Of a stretch of 64,000 bases of DNA, positions 7,435 to 15,527 are shown in pieces (the first letter of the stretch is position 1; every line of letters starts with the position of its first letter). The notes beneath the pieces are model-generated. The model was not told the DNA's origin. It worked only from the letters and a program-made list of their open reading frames with translations, and searched no databases. The translations under genes and the position numbers were made by a program. Location: the NCBI GenBank assembly GCA_017746715.1, contig JAGHZQ010000052.1, forward strand, positions 62,001-126,000. The letters are read 5' to 3'. This DNA comes from Cyanobacteria bacterium SBLK. GTDB lineage: Bacteria; Cyanobacteriota; Cyanobacteriia; Cyanobacteriales; Spirulinaceae.

Positions 7435-7839
7435 CTAACTCGCCAATTGTTGGCATTCTTGCTCTAACAATTGAACCAAGTCCCGATCGCCCTTCGCTTT
7501 AGCGACTTCCAAACGGCGATCGAGATTGCGACGCACATTTTCCCGATGAATTTCTACCGCTTTATCGATTTGTGCGTTATCGATTTGAGGCAATTGTCCG
7601 CAGGCTCGCGCGATCGCCGCTAATTGAGCATTCAAACTCGCCTCGGTTTGAATTAACGGACAAGTTTGATAAGCCAAACCCCGATATTGTAAGTGAGGTT
7701 TGGGTTTGAGTTTGGGGACGTGTCTGGGATAGCGACGGTGATATTCTCGTCCGCGATATTTTCCGACGATCTCGCTTTCGGAGACTTCTAAAGACAACGG
7801 TTCGTGCTTGTAATTAACACCGCGATAGCAAAGTTTCAT
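7435..7839 (-). CDS. DUF4278 domain-containing protein
   Basis: A 134-residue cytosolic protein. The N-terminus MKLCYRGVNYKHEP...GKYRGREY is the signature of the cyanobacterial DUF4278 family. The core YRGxxY element recurs at about residues 52-58 (LQYRGLAYQ), so the domain holds two related strands. The C-terminal half (80-134) is helical and charged (QIDKAVEIHRENVRRNLDRRLEVAKAKGDR). The function of the family is unknown. A second DUF4278 gene follows upstream at 7964-8146 on the same strand. The last 14 codons were copied into the DUF642-like array. Confidence 0.85.
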   Translation of the reverse strand: MKLCYRGVNYKHEPLSLEVSESEIVGKYRGREYHRRYPRHVPKLKPKPHLQYRGLAYQTCPLIQTEASLNAQLAAIARACGQLPQIDNAQIDKAVEIHRENVRRNLDRRLEVAKAKGDRDLVQLLEQECQQLAS

Positions 7840-7963
7840 GATTCCCTAAAATTACTCAAAATGTTTTTTTATCAAATGTTGTTATTCTTGGCGAGTGGCT
7901 TCTCGTCAAATATTTCGAGAAACCACGCGAGACCCGATCGCAGAATCCGAATTTCTGTCCAGA

Positions 7964-8146
7964 TTAGCGATGATAGTGGATGCCTCGATAAGTCAGTTCG
8001 GGATGAGAAGCATGAGAGCGCTTTTGTTGCTGGTAGCGATGGACCTTCCAAGGTGCGCCGCGATATTTGCCCGATACTTCCCCTTCCGTGACCTCTACAT
8101 CTTCGTGATGGGGTTCGTATTTAATCCCGCGATAGGATAATTTCAT
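7964..8146 (-). CDS. Small DUF4278 domain-containing protein
   Basis: A 60-residue protein starting MKLSYRGIKYEPH and ending LTYRGIHYHR. It has the DUF4278 strand YRGIxY at both ends and GKYRGAPWKVHRY in the middle. Compared with its 134-residue neighbour it lacks the helical C-terminal extension. GGGCAAC at 8147-8153 offers no strong ribosome site. The two DUF4278 genes are probably paralogues in one operon. Function unknown. Confidence 0.8.
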   Translation of the reverse strand: MKLSYRGIKYEPHHEDVEVTEGEVSGKYRGAPWKVHRYQQQKRSHASHPELTYRGIHYHR

Positions 8147-8307
8147 AACTGTTGCCCTCCGATCTGAAAATTCATTCAGAATTGAATTTTTAATTCTGTA
8201 TCTATTTTGACAATTTTTTGGATCGAAGTCAGTCTATGTTAAGAAATCTTGATGAAATTTCGCCAAATTATTGGCATTTTCGCGGAAAACCGTCAATGAG
8301 AGCCAAA

Positions 8308-9054
8308 TTAGACGATCCCTTCGAGTTCGAGTTCTTCGATGGTTTGCAGCCCTCGGGGATCCCCAACCCGGAGAAGTGCATCTTTGGCATCTTCTTTTAC
8401 TCCCAGTTCTTCATCCTCCACGAGAGCTTCAAGGAGCGCATCGATGGTTGTCGCGTAGACGACATTAGAAGGCAATTCTCGTGCCAGCTGTCCCAAAGCC
8501 CAAGCACAATTACTCCGCACCGCAGGCACGGCATCCCGTCGCAAACCTTCGATGAGGGGAGGAATGGTCACGATAACATCTTCATAGGCTAAATGGGCAA
8601 TTTGTGCCAGTCCGCTTGCCGCCCAAAGACGCACGGCAGAAATATCGGTTTTCAAGGCTTTCACGAGGAGCCCCACGGAACGGCGATCGCGACAGTTACC
8701 CAATGCCCAAACAATGCCTTTGCGAACGTAACCGTTCCAATCTTTATAATATTGTTCGATGAGGGGTTCGACGGCATCAACACTCGTATTGCGCCCCAGT
8801 CCGTAAGCCGCACTCACCCGCACCAGGGGACAAATATCCGTTAAGAGGCGAATTAAATGGGGAATGGCTCGCTCGTCCTGAATTTCGCTAAACGATCGCG
8901 CGGCGATCGTCCGTTGAGAAGGGTCGCTAGACTCGAGCAAAGCGAGCATTTCCTCCACATTGGGGGGGGGTGGCGTTTCGTTGCCGATATCCTCATCGAG
9001 AGGGCTTTCCAGTTCGCTCTCGATATCGAAAGTGCTGAGGTCGTCTTCGTTCAT
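8308..9054 (-). CDS. HEAT-repeat protein
   Basis: A 248-residue soluble protein. An acidic, proline-containing N-terminus (residues 1-32) is followed by at least five HEAT repeats with the usual pattern, e.g. RTIAARSFSEIQDERAIPHLIRLL, VRVSAAYGLGRNTSVDAVEPLI, VRKGIVWALGNCRDRRSVGLLVKAL, VRLWAASGLAQIA and VRSNCAWALGQLA. Such proteins are protein-protein scaffolds. In cyanobacteria some resemble phycobilin lyases, but no catalytic residues for that activity can be pointed out here. No obvious operon partner. Confidence 0.8.
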   Translation of the reverse strand: MNEDDLSTFDIESELESPLDEDIGNETPPPPNVEEMLALLESSDPSQRTIAARSFSEIQDERAIPHLIRLLTDICPLVRVSAAYGLGRNTSVDAVEPLIEQYYKDWNGYVRKGIVWALGNCRDRRSVGLLVKALKTDISAVRLWAASGLAQIAHLAYEDVIVTIPPLIEGLRRDAVPAVRSNCAWALGQLARELPSNVVYATTIDALLEALVEDEELGVKEDAKDALLRVGDPRGLQTIEELELEGIV

Positions 9055-9133
9055 TGGGTATTGGTTGCCTGCACTGAGCTTGGCCTGTTGGTTATGGGTT
9101 GTTGGTGATTTACGACCATCACGCCAATAACCG

Positions 9134-9712
9134 TTATGAATTTGGCTCTATAAGTTTTTTTACCATTAAAAGGGATTGAGGTTCATAACCGAGACGTTCG
9201 TATAAATTTACAGCCGGACGATTGCGGCTGAAAACGTGTAAGCCAATTTGCCGATCGCCCCGCTCTCGGGCGAGGGTATGAGCGTATTGCATTAATGCCG
9301 AACCAATGCCCTGTCTGCGATGTTCCGGCCGCACGTAAACTAAGAAAATATAAGAATAGCGATCGCCGCTAACCTGATCGATGCCGTTTCCCATCCACAA
9401 ACAAGCAACCTTTGAACTGGTGACTGCTTGCACTGAGCGAAGTCGAAGTGGTGGCTGCTTGCACTGAGCGAAGTCGAAGTGGTGACTGCTTGCACTGGGC
9501 GAAGTCGAAGTGGTGACTGAAATTACCCAAAACAATAGGGTTTCTGGGGAAAAATAGCGATCGACAGTGCGAGCAAGATGGCTGAAACTCTCTTGCTCGG
9601 GAAAAAGTTCTTGATAGGTTAAGGTCATAAATCGAACCAGAGAAGCGCGATCGTATCCAGTTCCTTCTATGGCTCGGTATCCGGCGGGTAATGAAGCAAT
9701 AGAAACATTCAA
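9134..9712 (-). CDS. GNAT-family N-acetyltransferase with in-frame repeat insertion
   Basis: An acetyl-CoA dependent acyltransferase of unknown substrate (192 residues). The acetyl-CoA binding motif RRQGIGSA is at 132-139 within YIFLVYVRPEHRRQGIGSALMQYAH, and the C-terminal NRPAVNLYERLGYEP motif is also typical. Residues about 67-98 are encoded by three tandem 31 bp repeats (9420-9512) that interrupt a strand-forming region between LFWVISV and KVACLWMGNG. Because 31 is not a multiple of three, each repeat is read in a different frame, yet the three together (93 bp) keep the gene open. Whether the protein still folds is uncertain. Confidence 0.8.
   Translation of the reverse strand: MNVSIASLPAGYRAIEGTGYDRASLVRFMTLTYQELFPEQESFSHLARTVDRYFSPETLLFWVISVTTSTSPSASSHHFDFAQCKQPPLRLRSVQAVTSSKVACLWMGNGIDQVSGDRYSYIFLVYVRPEHRRQGIGSALMQYAHTLARERGDRQIGLHVFSRNRPAVNLYERLGYEPQSLLMVKKLIEPNS
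9420..9512. repeat. Three tandem 31 bp repeats inside the acetyltransferase gene
   Basis: Units at 9420-9450, 9451-9481 and 9482-9512 share GTGACTGCTTGCACTGAGCG then AAGTCGAAGTG, with one difference each in units 2 and 3. A fourth partial copy (GTGACTG) follows at 9513. The GAGCGAAGTCGAA core is related to the sequence found inside narB at about 21003-21016. Confidence 0.9.
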
Positions 9713-9796
9713 AATTTAACAGTTTGCAAAATATACTTTTTTCTAGATTATTATCGATCGATGCCAATACAAGTGGAGGTCAGTGAAACAATGCGA

Positions 9797-10069
9797 TTAC
9801 TCTTCTCGCTCGGAGGGTTCTTCGCCAATCCCCAAGGCTTTACGGCTGGTTTTGAGATCTTTCCATAATTGTTTGATCTGTTGGTAAGCGGCTTCCGAAG
9901 ACAGTTTTCCCGCCGTTTCCAAATTACACACGTAATTCACCCGTTGGGCAAATTCTTGCAAATTTGAATTGAAAACGAGATTTTGCGGTGTAAAATCGCC
10001 GTGATAAGACGCTCGCGGAAAAAGAAAGTTATCTCGATCGGGAGAATTGGGGGGGGTGATATCGGACAT
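9797..10069 (-). CDS. Conserved cyanobacterial protein (DUF7219-like)
   Basis: A 90-residue soluble protein: a disordered start (MSDITPPNSPDRDN) followed by FLFPRASYHGDFTPQNLVFNSNLQEFAQRVNYVCNLETAGKLSSEAAYQQIKQLWKDLKTSRKALGI. This pattern, F-P-R-x-x-Y-x-G-x-F-T-P-x-N-L, matches my recollection of a cyanobacterial family of unknown function (DUF7219). It has no known domain with catalytic residues. A TATAAT-like box on this strand lies at 10141-10146. The family name should be confirmed by a profile search. Confidence 0.7.
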   Translation of the reverse strand: MSDITPPNSPDRDNFLFPRASYHGDFTPQNLVFNSNLQEFAQRVNYVCNLETAGKLSSEAAYQQIKQLWKDLKTSRKALGIGEEPSEREE

Positions 10070-10350
10070 CTGTAAATTACCCTCATTGCATTTGTATTTT
10101 CATTTTAATTTTAAGGGGGCTGCACGATCTCCCCTATAAAATTATAGATCTCTAGACAAATTGTACGATTTGACTCTATTATAGGCTTGATATTTTGGGA
10201 TTCAATTCCTAAATATTTGTCTCATCTTTATTGGACGAGTCAGTTTAGACCGAGCAGATAGTGGAAAATCGACCTCCTCTAAAATATAGACGATTGACAA
10301 ATATGGTTTCTGAAGGATGTTGAGTTCTAACGATGAGAGCCTAACGGATT
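10070..10350. other. Intergenic stretch without recognised gene
   Basis: AT-rich, with scattered stop codons in all frames. It probably holds the promoter of the small gene to its left (a minus-strand TATAAT at 10141-10146). I see no RNA gene or repeat in it. Confidence 0.5.
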
Positions 10351-10533
10351 TCATGACGATCGCGATTTATGCTTATCGGCGATATTCGTCTCCACATCGC
10401 CAATGGCTTGCAGGAGATTTCGCGACTGGGCAAAATTAGCGTCTAATGCGCCATAATCGTCGCGATCGAGTTGAAAATCAAAAACTTTGGCAAATTCCAG
10501 CAACTCGGTTCGGGTTGTCCTAGATATTTGTTG
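10351..10533 (-). pseudogene. Open frame directly after the mobA stop, likely gene remnant
   Basis: Immediately after the TAG stop of mobA the same reading frame stays open for 60 codons: QQISRTTRTELLEFAKVFDF, then QLDRDDYGALDANFAQSRNL, and so on to a TGA. The composition looks like real protein (amphipathic helices) but no start codon or ribosome site is evident. It could be the 3' end of a decayed gene, or a C-terminal extension made only by stop readthrough. I do not recognise the family. Confidence 0.35.
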
Positions 10534-11133
10534 CTATCGTAGAGAATCGAGATATTTTAAATCTTCGGGAGTATTGCAATTCCAAAGCATTTTTTTTTCG
10601 CGATCGCTCAAAATAATCTCGCTGACGGGAATAGTTGTTAAAAACTTTTGAAAGGAGCGATCGCCGCGATCGATATAATTTTCTAAATCGGGCAAAATTT
10701 GGGAATGATAGAAACCGCATAATGGCTCCCAGCGATCGCCATTTTTTGGGATGCAAGCTAATATTTCCAGTGGGAGATACTGCAAATTTTTGTACCAGCT
10801 CAAGAGAATTTCGGCATCTAATAAAGGTAGATCGCAGGCTAGGAGTAATAGCCAATCCCCAGTCATTTCAATTTGTTGCAATCCCTGATACAAAGCAATG
10901 AGAGAACCTTCTCCGGGAGATGATTCTGAGAGAAAAGAACGCTCATCGGGTAGGATATTGCAATATCTTTCCGGCCAGGGAGTAAGAATATAAACCGAAT
11001 TGCAACATTGTTCGGCAATGCGATAGATTCGCTGTAAAAAATGCGTATTTTGGAATGAGAGGAGAGCTTTATCCCGACCCATTCGCGAACTTTGTCCACC
11101 CGCTAAAATTAAAGCATTGAGAGGTTTCATCAT
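10534..11133 (-). CDS. mobA: Molybdenum cofactor guanylyltransferase MobA
   Basis: Transfers GMP from GTP to molybdopterin, giving the guanine dinucleotide form of the molybdenum cofactor. The N-terminal nucleotide-binding motif LILAGGQSSRMGRDKALL (residues 7-24) is diagnostic. LLLLACDLPLL contains the D-x-P-L of the metal/nucleotide site, and SLIALYQGLQ fits the family. The adjacent ATGs at 11131-11133 and 11128-11130 are both possible; the first is used here. The length of about 199 residues is normal. It starts 11 bp after the hydrolase stop on the same strand. Functionally it fits with NarB, the molybdoenzyme encoded 8 kb away. Confidence 0.9.
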   Translation of the reverse strand: MMKPLNALILAGGQSSRMGRDKALLSFQNTHFLQRIYRIAEQCCNSVYILTPWPERYCNILPDERSFLSESSPGEGSLIALYQGLQQIEMTGDWLLLLACDLPLLDAEILLSWYKNLQYLPLEILACIPKNGDRWEPLCGFYHSQILPDLENYIDRGDRSFQKFLTTIPVSEIILSDREKKMLWNCNTPEDLKYLDSLR

Positions 11134-11144
11134 ATACAAATTAA

Positions 11145-12749
11145 TTACCAATCTACAAATTCCGTTTTCATTTGAGCAATGCAATCCTCATTAGGGGGGC
11201 GATCGGGGTTTTCGAGAAATTCCGAAACCATGCTAACGGGACAAGCACGACCGGAAATCAAAGAACCGTGACCGATACCGGGATAATTATAAACATAGGC
11301 ATTGCTCAGAGTTTGCGATACCACTAAACTAAATGGTAACGGTAAAATCGGATCGTATTGGCCATTCATGAGTAAGGTTGGAATTTCGCTTTTAACTTGA
11401 GTATATATTTTCTGCGGTAAAGGCGCGATCGCAAATAATTCGCAATATAAATTATCGGGTTGAATGGCTCTTTCTGCTTTTGCAAATGCAGTCGCTTCAA
11501 AAAATGTATCGATAAATGCGTTGCGACTTTGCTCCACATAATCTTGTTGGGCGCAGCGATAACTGCTATAAGCCCCTTTTGCCAAATTCGATCCGTTGAG
11601 TTGCGTCGCGATGCTATCGGCAATCCACGTATAATTTTGTCGGTCTTTTGCCTCATAAATATATTTGGGGAGAACGGTAGCAAAATAACTACTATATAAA
11701 TTCAAATAAGTATAAAGCAAAAAAGTATCGCCATTAAAAGGGATTTTTAAAGGTTCTGTTTTTCCTTGATTTGCGATCGCGAGGGTAATAGGATTTTGAT
11801 TGAGATCGTCAATGAGATCAAAAAATACCCGTTCTAAATTGGGATAATTCCGATCGCAAATTTCATCGGCAAGACAACTGGAAAAGACTTGTCTCAGGGC
11901 GTAACTCGCCGAGCGGGGAATATAGCGATCGCGATAAATAGAAGTCGGCGCAACTGCATCTAGAATGACCGATCGCAACTTTTCTGGCGATCGTTGCATC
12001 AATAACTGCGCCACTTCCGTACCGTAAGAAATCCCGTAAAAATTGACGCGATCGTAGCCGAGAATCTCAAAGATTTCTGCCATATCTGCCGCACTTTCCC
12101 AACCATTATAAGCAGAGAAATTAACCCCCTCTCCTTGCAAGCGATCGCGGCATCGCTCAAAAGCATCTCGATTTAAGTTTTCCACCCTTTGCTTATTCTG
12201 TTTTACTTTTGCACCGAAAACATCTAAAGCAACTTGACGAACTTCAGGACAAAATAGGCTCGGCTGAGAATATTTCGTTCCCCTTTGTTCGATGAGAATA
12301 ATATCTCGTTGCTCTCGCAAAGGAGCGAGAAAATTTTGCGGCAAAAAACCCACGGGGAAAAAACTTAAGGTCGAAGCACCGGGCCCGCCTTGGATCGCGA
12401 CCAGAGGTTCGGAGGCAGATTGATTTTGGGTATTGGGAAAAATCGCCACGGCAATTTTTATCGTTTTCTCAGCGGGGCGATCGTGAAATTCCGGTACGGT
12501 AACGTAACCGCAAATGGCATTTTCAATGGCATTGGGAATGGCAAAACTCGCGCAATCGATGCTGCGAAAGCGATCGCTAAATTGATTGATGAGGGTTTGA
12601 CGATAGCGCTTTTCTCGGACATTGGAGACTAAATCCCGACAGCTAACGAGAGAAAGGGCAAAAATCGTCAGGAAAACTGCCAAAATTCGTCTTATCCCTC
12701 TTGTTTTCTCAACCGTTTTGTTTATCCTAAAAGTAGAAATTTTTCCCAT
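11145..12749 (-). CDS. Exported alpha/beta hydrolase (TAP-like / proline iminopeptidase-like)
   Basis: A probable secreted or lipid-anchored peptidase (534 residues). The hydrophobic segment at about 20-36 ends in a lipobox-like LVSC with Cys37. The oxyanion motif QGGPGAST is near 120-127. The nucleophile Ser241 lies in YGISYGTE, Asp466 in MNGQYDPILP and His494 in GIGHGSL, giving a complete triad. The C-terminal region resembles the TAP-like domain of tripeptidyl aminopeptidases. It lies upstream of mobA and diverges from the peptidoglycan-binding gene with only 21 bp between their starts. That is very tight, so one of the two starts may lie further in. Confidence 0.85.
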   Translation of the reverse strand: MGKISTFRINKTVEKTRGIRRILAVFLTIFALSLVSCRDLVSNVREKRYRQTLINQFSDRFRSIDCASFAIPNAIENAICGYVTVPEFHDRPAEKTIKIAVAIFPNTQNQSASEPLVAIQGGPGASTLSFFPVGFLPQNFLAPLREQRDIILIEQRGTKYSQPSLFCPEVRQVALDVFGAKVKQNKQRVENLNRDAFERCRDRLQGEGVNFSAYNGWESAADMAEIFEILGYDRVNFYGISYGTEVAQLLMQRSPEKLRSVILDAVAPTSIYRDRYIPRSASYALRQVFSSCLADEICDRNYPNLERVFFDLIDDLNQNPITLAIANQGKTEPLKIPFNGDTFLLYTYLNLYSSYFATVLPKYIYEAKDRQNYTWIADSIATQLNGSNLAKGAYSSYRCAQQDYVEQSRNAFIDTFFEATAFAKAERAIQPDNLYCELFAIAPLPQKIYTQVKSEIPTLLMNGQYDPILPLPFSLVVSQTLSNAYVYNYPGIGHGSLISGRACPVSMVSEFLENPDRPPNEDCIAQMKTEFVDW

Positions 12750-12770
12750 TCCTCGTTCCCTTGCCCGTCT

Positions 12771-13868
12771 ATGGAAACTCTTGCGTTTACCTACTATAGC
12801 GCCTCTTACGAAGACCCTAGCGATCGCGAAGGCAAAGCGTTAAGTTTACCCAATTCGCAACCAATTGGCTTATTGGTCGGAACTTTTACCCTGTTATCCC
12901 TGCTGGGAACTGCCAGTTCCCCCAGTCGTGCAATGTCCTATCGTGGGGGCAGTCGGGGAGAGACTGTCGCTCAAATTCAGCAAGCATTAGGAATTGCTGC
13001 AGATGGCATTTACGGCCCCCGAACCGAACGCGCCGTGCGAGACTATCAAAAGCGTCGGGGTTTGCGCTGGATCGATGGTATTGCCGGGAATGAAACCCTC
13101 TCGGCCCTCGGAATCAATACGGCTGAGAATACCGGGGGACAATTTTTACAAGCGATCGTTCGCACCCCCGATCGCCAAGGCGTTAACGTGCGATCGACTC
13201 CCAACGGGTCAAAAATTGGCGGTCTTGCCGATGGGGCATCAGTATCTTTAACGGGAGACGAATGGCAAATCGGCAGCTATCATTGGGTGAAAATCGCTCG
13301 CGGGGGCTGGGTTGCCAAAACCTTTTTACAGCCTGCGACGGGACGACAACAAGCCTCTCTACAATCATTCTCTCAGGCACGAGTCACAACTCCAAGCAAA
13401 AGGGGGGTGAATTTGCGCGACACCCCCAACGGAGAACGAGTTGGCTCTTTACCCGAAGGCACCATTGTCATGCTGACGGGACGAGAACGAGCGCAAAGTC
13501 GCTATACTTGGGTTGAAACCCATCAAGGCACTTGGATCGCCAAAAATTTCTTGCAGGGCATAGAGACCCAATCTCGCTCCGATTCTGCTTCTGCTTTATC
13601 CACGCCACCCCGAGAACCTTTCCTCGATCGCGCCGATCGCTTAGCGTTAAACTCTGTTGCCTTGACCCAAAAATTTCAAGGCGATCGCGGCCAATTTCCC
13701 GCCAGTCAAACCGCCCCAAAATACGATCGCCCCAATGGGACGGCGATTGGATCGCTACAAGCAGGAGAGAAACTCCGAGTCACGAGGGAAAGAGCACTGG
13801 CTAATGGGATTGCTTGGGCTAAACTGGCGGATGGTTATTGGGTAGATTCTCGGGCGATCGGATTTTAA
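12771..13868 (+). CDS. Peptidoglycan-binding and SH3-domain protein
   Basis: A 365-residue exported envelope protein. METLAFTYYSASYED is a recurrent N-terminus of cyanobacterial proteins of this type, and a membrane/signal segment follows at about 31-51. A peptidoglycan-binding type 1 domain (GETVAQIQQALGIAADGIYGPRTERAVRDYQ, about 63-115) precedes three bacterial SH3-like domains: VNVRSTPNGSKIGGL near 141, VNLRDTPNGERVGSL near 211, and a degenerate third near 312. It probably binds cell-wall peptides; no catalytic domain is present. Confidence 0.88.
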   Translation: METLAFTYYSASYEDPSDREGKALSLPNSQPIGLLVGTFTLLSLLGTASSPSRAMSYRGGSRGETVAQIQQALGIAADGIYGPRTERAVRDYQKRRGLRWIDGIAGNETLSALGINTAENTGGQFLQAIVRTPDRQGVNVRSTPNGSKIGGLADGASVSLTGDEWQIGSYHWVKIARGGWVAKTFLQPATGRQQASLQSFSQARVTTPSKRGVNLRDTPNGERVGSLPEGTIVMLTGRERAQSRYTWVETHQGTWIAKNFLQGIETQSRSDSASALSTPPREPFLDRADRLALNSVALTQKFQGDRGQFPASQTAPKYDRPNGTAIGSLQAGEKLRVTRERALANGIAWAKLADGYWVDSRAIGF

Positions 13869-13977
13869 GTCGCTCGGTAGACTATCAAGAGTAGCAAAAA
13901 CACGGATAAATTTTGCCGAGAGAATTTGCTAGTAAAGAGTAAAGCTTGCATTGTGTCTCTACACAAATTTTTCGATC

Positions 13978-15252
13978 ATGCACATTACAATGATTGCTGT
14001 CGGGTCGCGCGGAGACGTTCAGCCTTTAGTTGCCCTAGGGATGAGTCTGCAAAAAATTGGCTACCGAATACGCTTTGCCGGGCCGCCACCGTTCCAAGAT
14101 TTTATTCAAGAGAAGGGTTTGGAATTCAAACCCTTCGGTACGGATCTCAAAGAATTTTTCGATCTCGATGTCGGTATTGATTGGATTGAAAAATGCGACA
14201 ATCCCGTGAATATGTATCTTGGCTATGCCAAAACGGTGCTTCCGTTTCTACGACAAGAACTCGATGCCTGTTTGGCGGCTTGTCAAAATACCGATGCGAT
14301 TATACATGGCATATTTGTTCCGGCTTGTCCGCACATTGCCGAAGCATTAGATGTGCCCATCTTTTCGGCCCTGTTACAGCCTCGCCAGCGAACGCAATCG
14401 CACCCGTCTTGTTTTATGCCTCCGCACATTCAATTGGGCGGCCTATATAATTGGGGAAGCCATGTTTTAATCGAGCAACTGTATTGGCAGCCATTGAGAT
14501 CGGAGGTTAATCGCTGGAGAAAAGAAGTGTTGGGCTTAAAGCCCTGGCCGTTATTGGGACAGTCGCCCGATTATCCTGCTTTTGCTGCTTATAGCCCTTC
14601 TGTACTCCCCAAACCCAAAGATTGGCCGTCTACTTACCACGTACCGGGTTTTTGGTTTTTAGAAAACGAACAAAGCTGGCAGCCTCCTTCGGATTTACTA
14701 GATTTTCTCGATGCAGGAAAGCCTCCAATTTATATTGGTTTTGGCAGCATGGTCAGTCGTCATCCGGAGAAAATGACGGAAATTATCGTCGAGGCCTTAG
14801 AGCTCACCCAACAGCGAGGAATTATCATGCGAGGCTGGACGGGTTTGGGTCCTAAAAATACCAGCGATCGCATATTTGTAACCGACCCTCTTCCCCATCA
14901 TTGGCTATTTCCCAAAGTTGCGGCAGTTGTCTATCATGGTGGAGCCGGTACGACGGCATCCGCATTGCGGGCTGGCGTTCCTTTGGTCGTCATTCCTTTC
15001 GGCACGGATCAACCATTCTGGGGAGCGCATTTGCACAAACTGGGAGTGGCCGCACCTCCAATATCTTATAAAAAACTTACTGTAGAGATCCTAACGAAAG
15101 CGATTGCTAAAGTAACAACAGATGACAATATCAAAACTCGAGCTCGCCATTTGGGAGAGCAAATTCGCGCTGAAGATGGAATAGGCGAAACGGTAAAGCT
15201 CATCGATCGCTATTTGCAAAGCAAGCCAAAACCGACTTTAGCTGCTGCTTAA
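13978..15252 (+). CDS. GT1-family glycosyltransferase (sterol/UDP-glucosyltransferase-like)
   Basis: Transfers a sugar from a nucleotide donor to a lipid or small molecule. The N-terminal acceptor domain starts MHITMIAVGSRGDVQPLVALG, the signature of this GT1/GT28 group. The C-terminal donor motif VYHGGAGTTASALRAGVPLVVIPFGTDQPF (about residues 309-338) binds the nucleotide sugar. The ATG at 13978 matches the family start; an in-frame TTG at 13951 would add nine unrelated residues. At 425 residues the length is normal. It stands alone, so the acceptor cannot be named; a glycolipid is the usual guess. Confidence 0.88.
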   Translation: MHITMIAVGSRGDVQPLVALGMSLQKIGYRIRFAGPPPFQDFIQEKGLEFKPFGTDLKEFFDLDVGIDWIEKCDNPVNMYLGYAKTVLPFLRQELDACLAACQNTDAIIHGIFVPACPHIAEALDVPIFSALLQPRQRTQSHPSCFMPPHIQLGGLYNWGSHVLIEQLYWQPLRSEVNRWRKEVLGLKPWPLLGQSPDYPAFAAYSPSVLPKPKDWPSTYHVPGFWFLENEQSWQPPSDLLDFLDAGKPPIYIGFGSMVSRHPEKMTEIIVEALELTQQRGIIMRGWTGLGPKNTSDRIFVTDPLPHHWLFPKVAAVVYHGGAGTTASALRAGVPLVVIPFGTDQPFWGAHLHKLGVAAPPISYKKLTVEILTKAIAKVTTDDNIKTRARHLGEQIRAEDGIGETVKLIDRYLQSKPKPTLAAA

Positions 15253-15365
15253 GGAAAATACAAATTTAAGTTTCATACCAGCATTCAGGCGATCGCCGAG
15301 ATATTTTCTCCGATGCGATCGCTTTTGTTTGGGCTGGATTTTTATGCGCGATCGCAATATTTTCA

Positions 15366-15380
15366 ATGCAACAACTTCAT
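15366..15380 (+). promoter_or_regulatory. Possible LysR-type (NtcB-like) box upstream of nirA
   Basis: ATGCAACAACTTCAT contains the T-N11-A dyad of LysR-type sites and lies 15 bp upstream of the NtcA site, the relative position known for NtcB in Synechococcus. The dyad is imperfect, so this is tentative. Confidence 0.3.
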
Positions 15381-15395
15381 AAACAGTAAATTTTT

Positions 15396-15437
15396 GTAAC
15401 AAGATTTACAAAATCTTGCCTTTGTCCCCCATAACCT
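15396..15437 (+). promoter_or_regulatory. NtcA-activated class II promoter of nirA
   Basis: GTAACAAGATTTAC at 15396-15409 is a perfect GTA-N8-TAC NtcA site. After 22 bp comes TAACCT (15432-15437), a TAN3T -10 box. This is the standard architecture for nitrogen-controlled, NtcA-dependent cyanobacterial promoters, with a predicted transcript start near 15444. Confidence 0.85.
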
Positions 15438-15527
15438 GAACGACAAAAGATAGCCAAAGTCATTGTAGGGTCAACAAAACCTTATTCTGGATAAGGATTT
15501 AAGCGCCCATCGCCCGAGGATAAATTT

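Noticed and set aside
9420..9512. Tandem repeats in the acetyltransferase as a CRISPR array
   Set aside because: Units follow each other without spacers, and there are no cas genes.
10294..10299. TTGACA on the plus strand
   Set aside because: No -10 box at proper distance and no plus-strand gene downstream.
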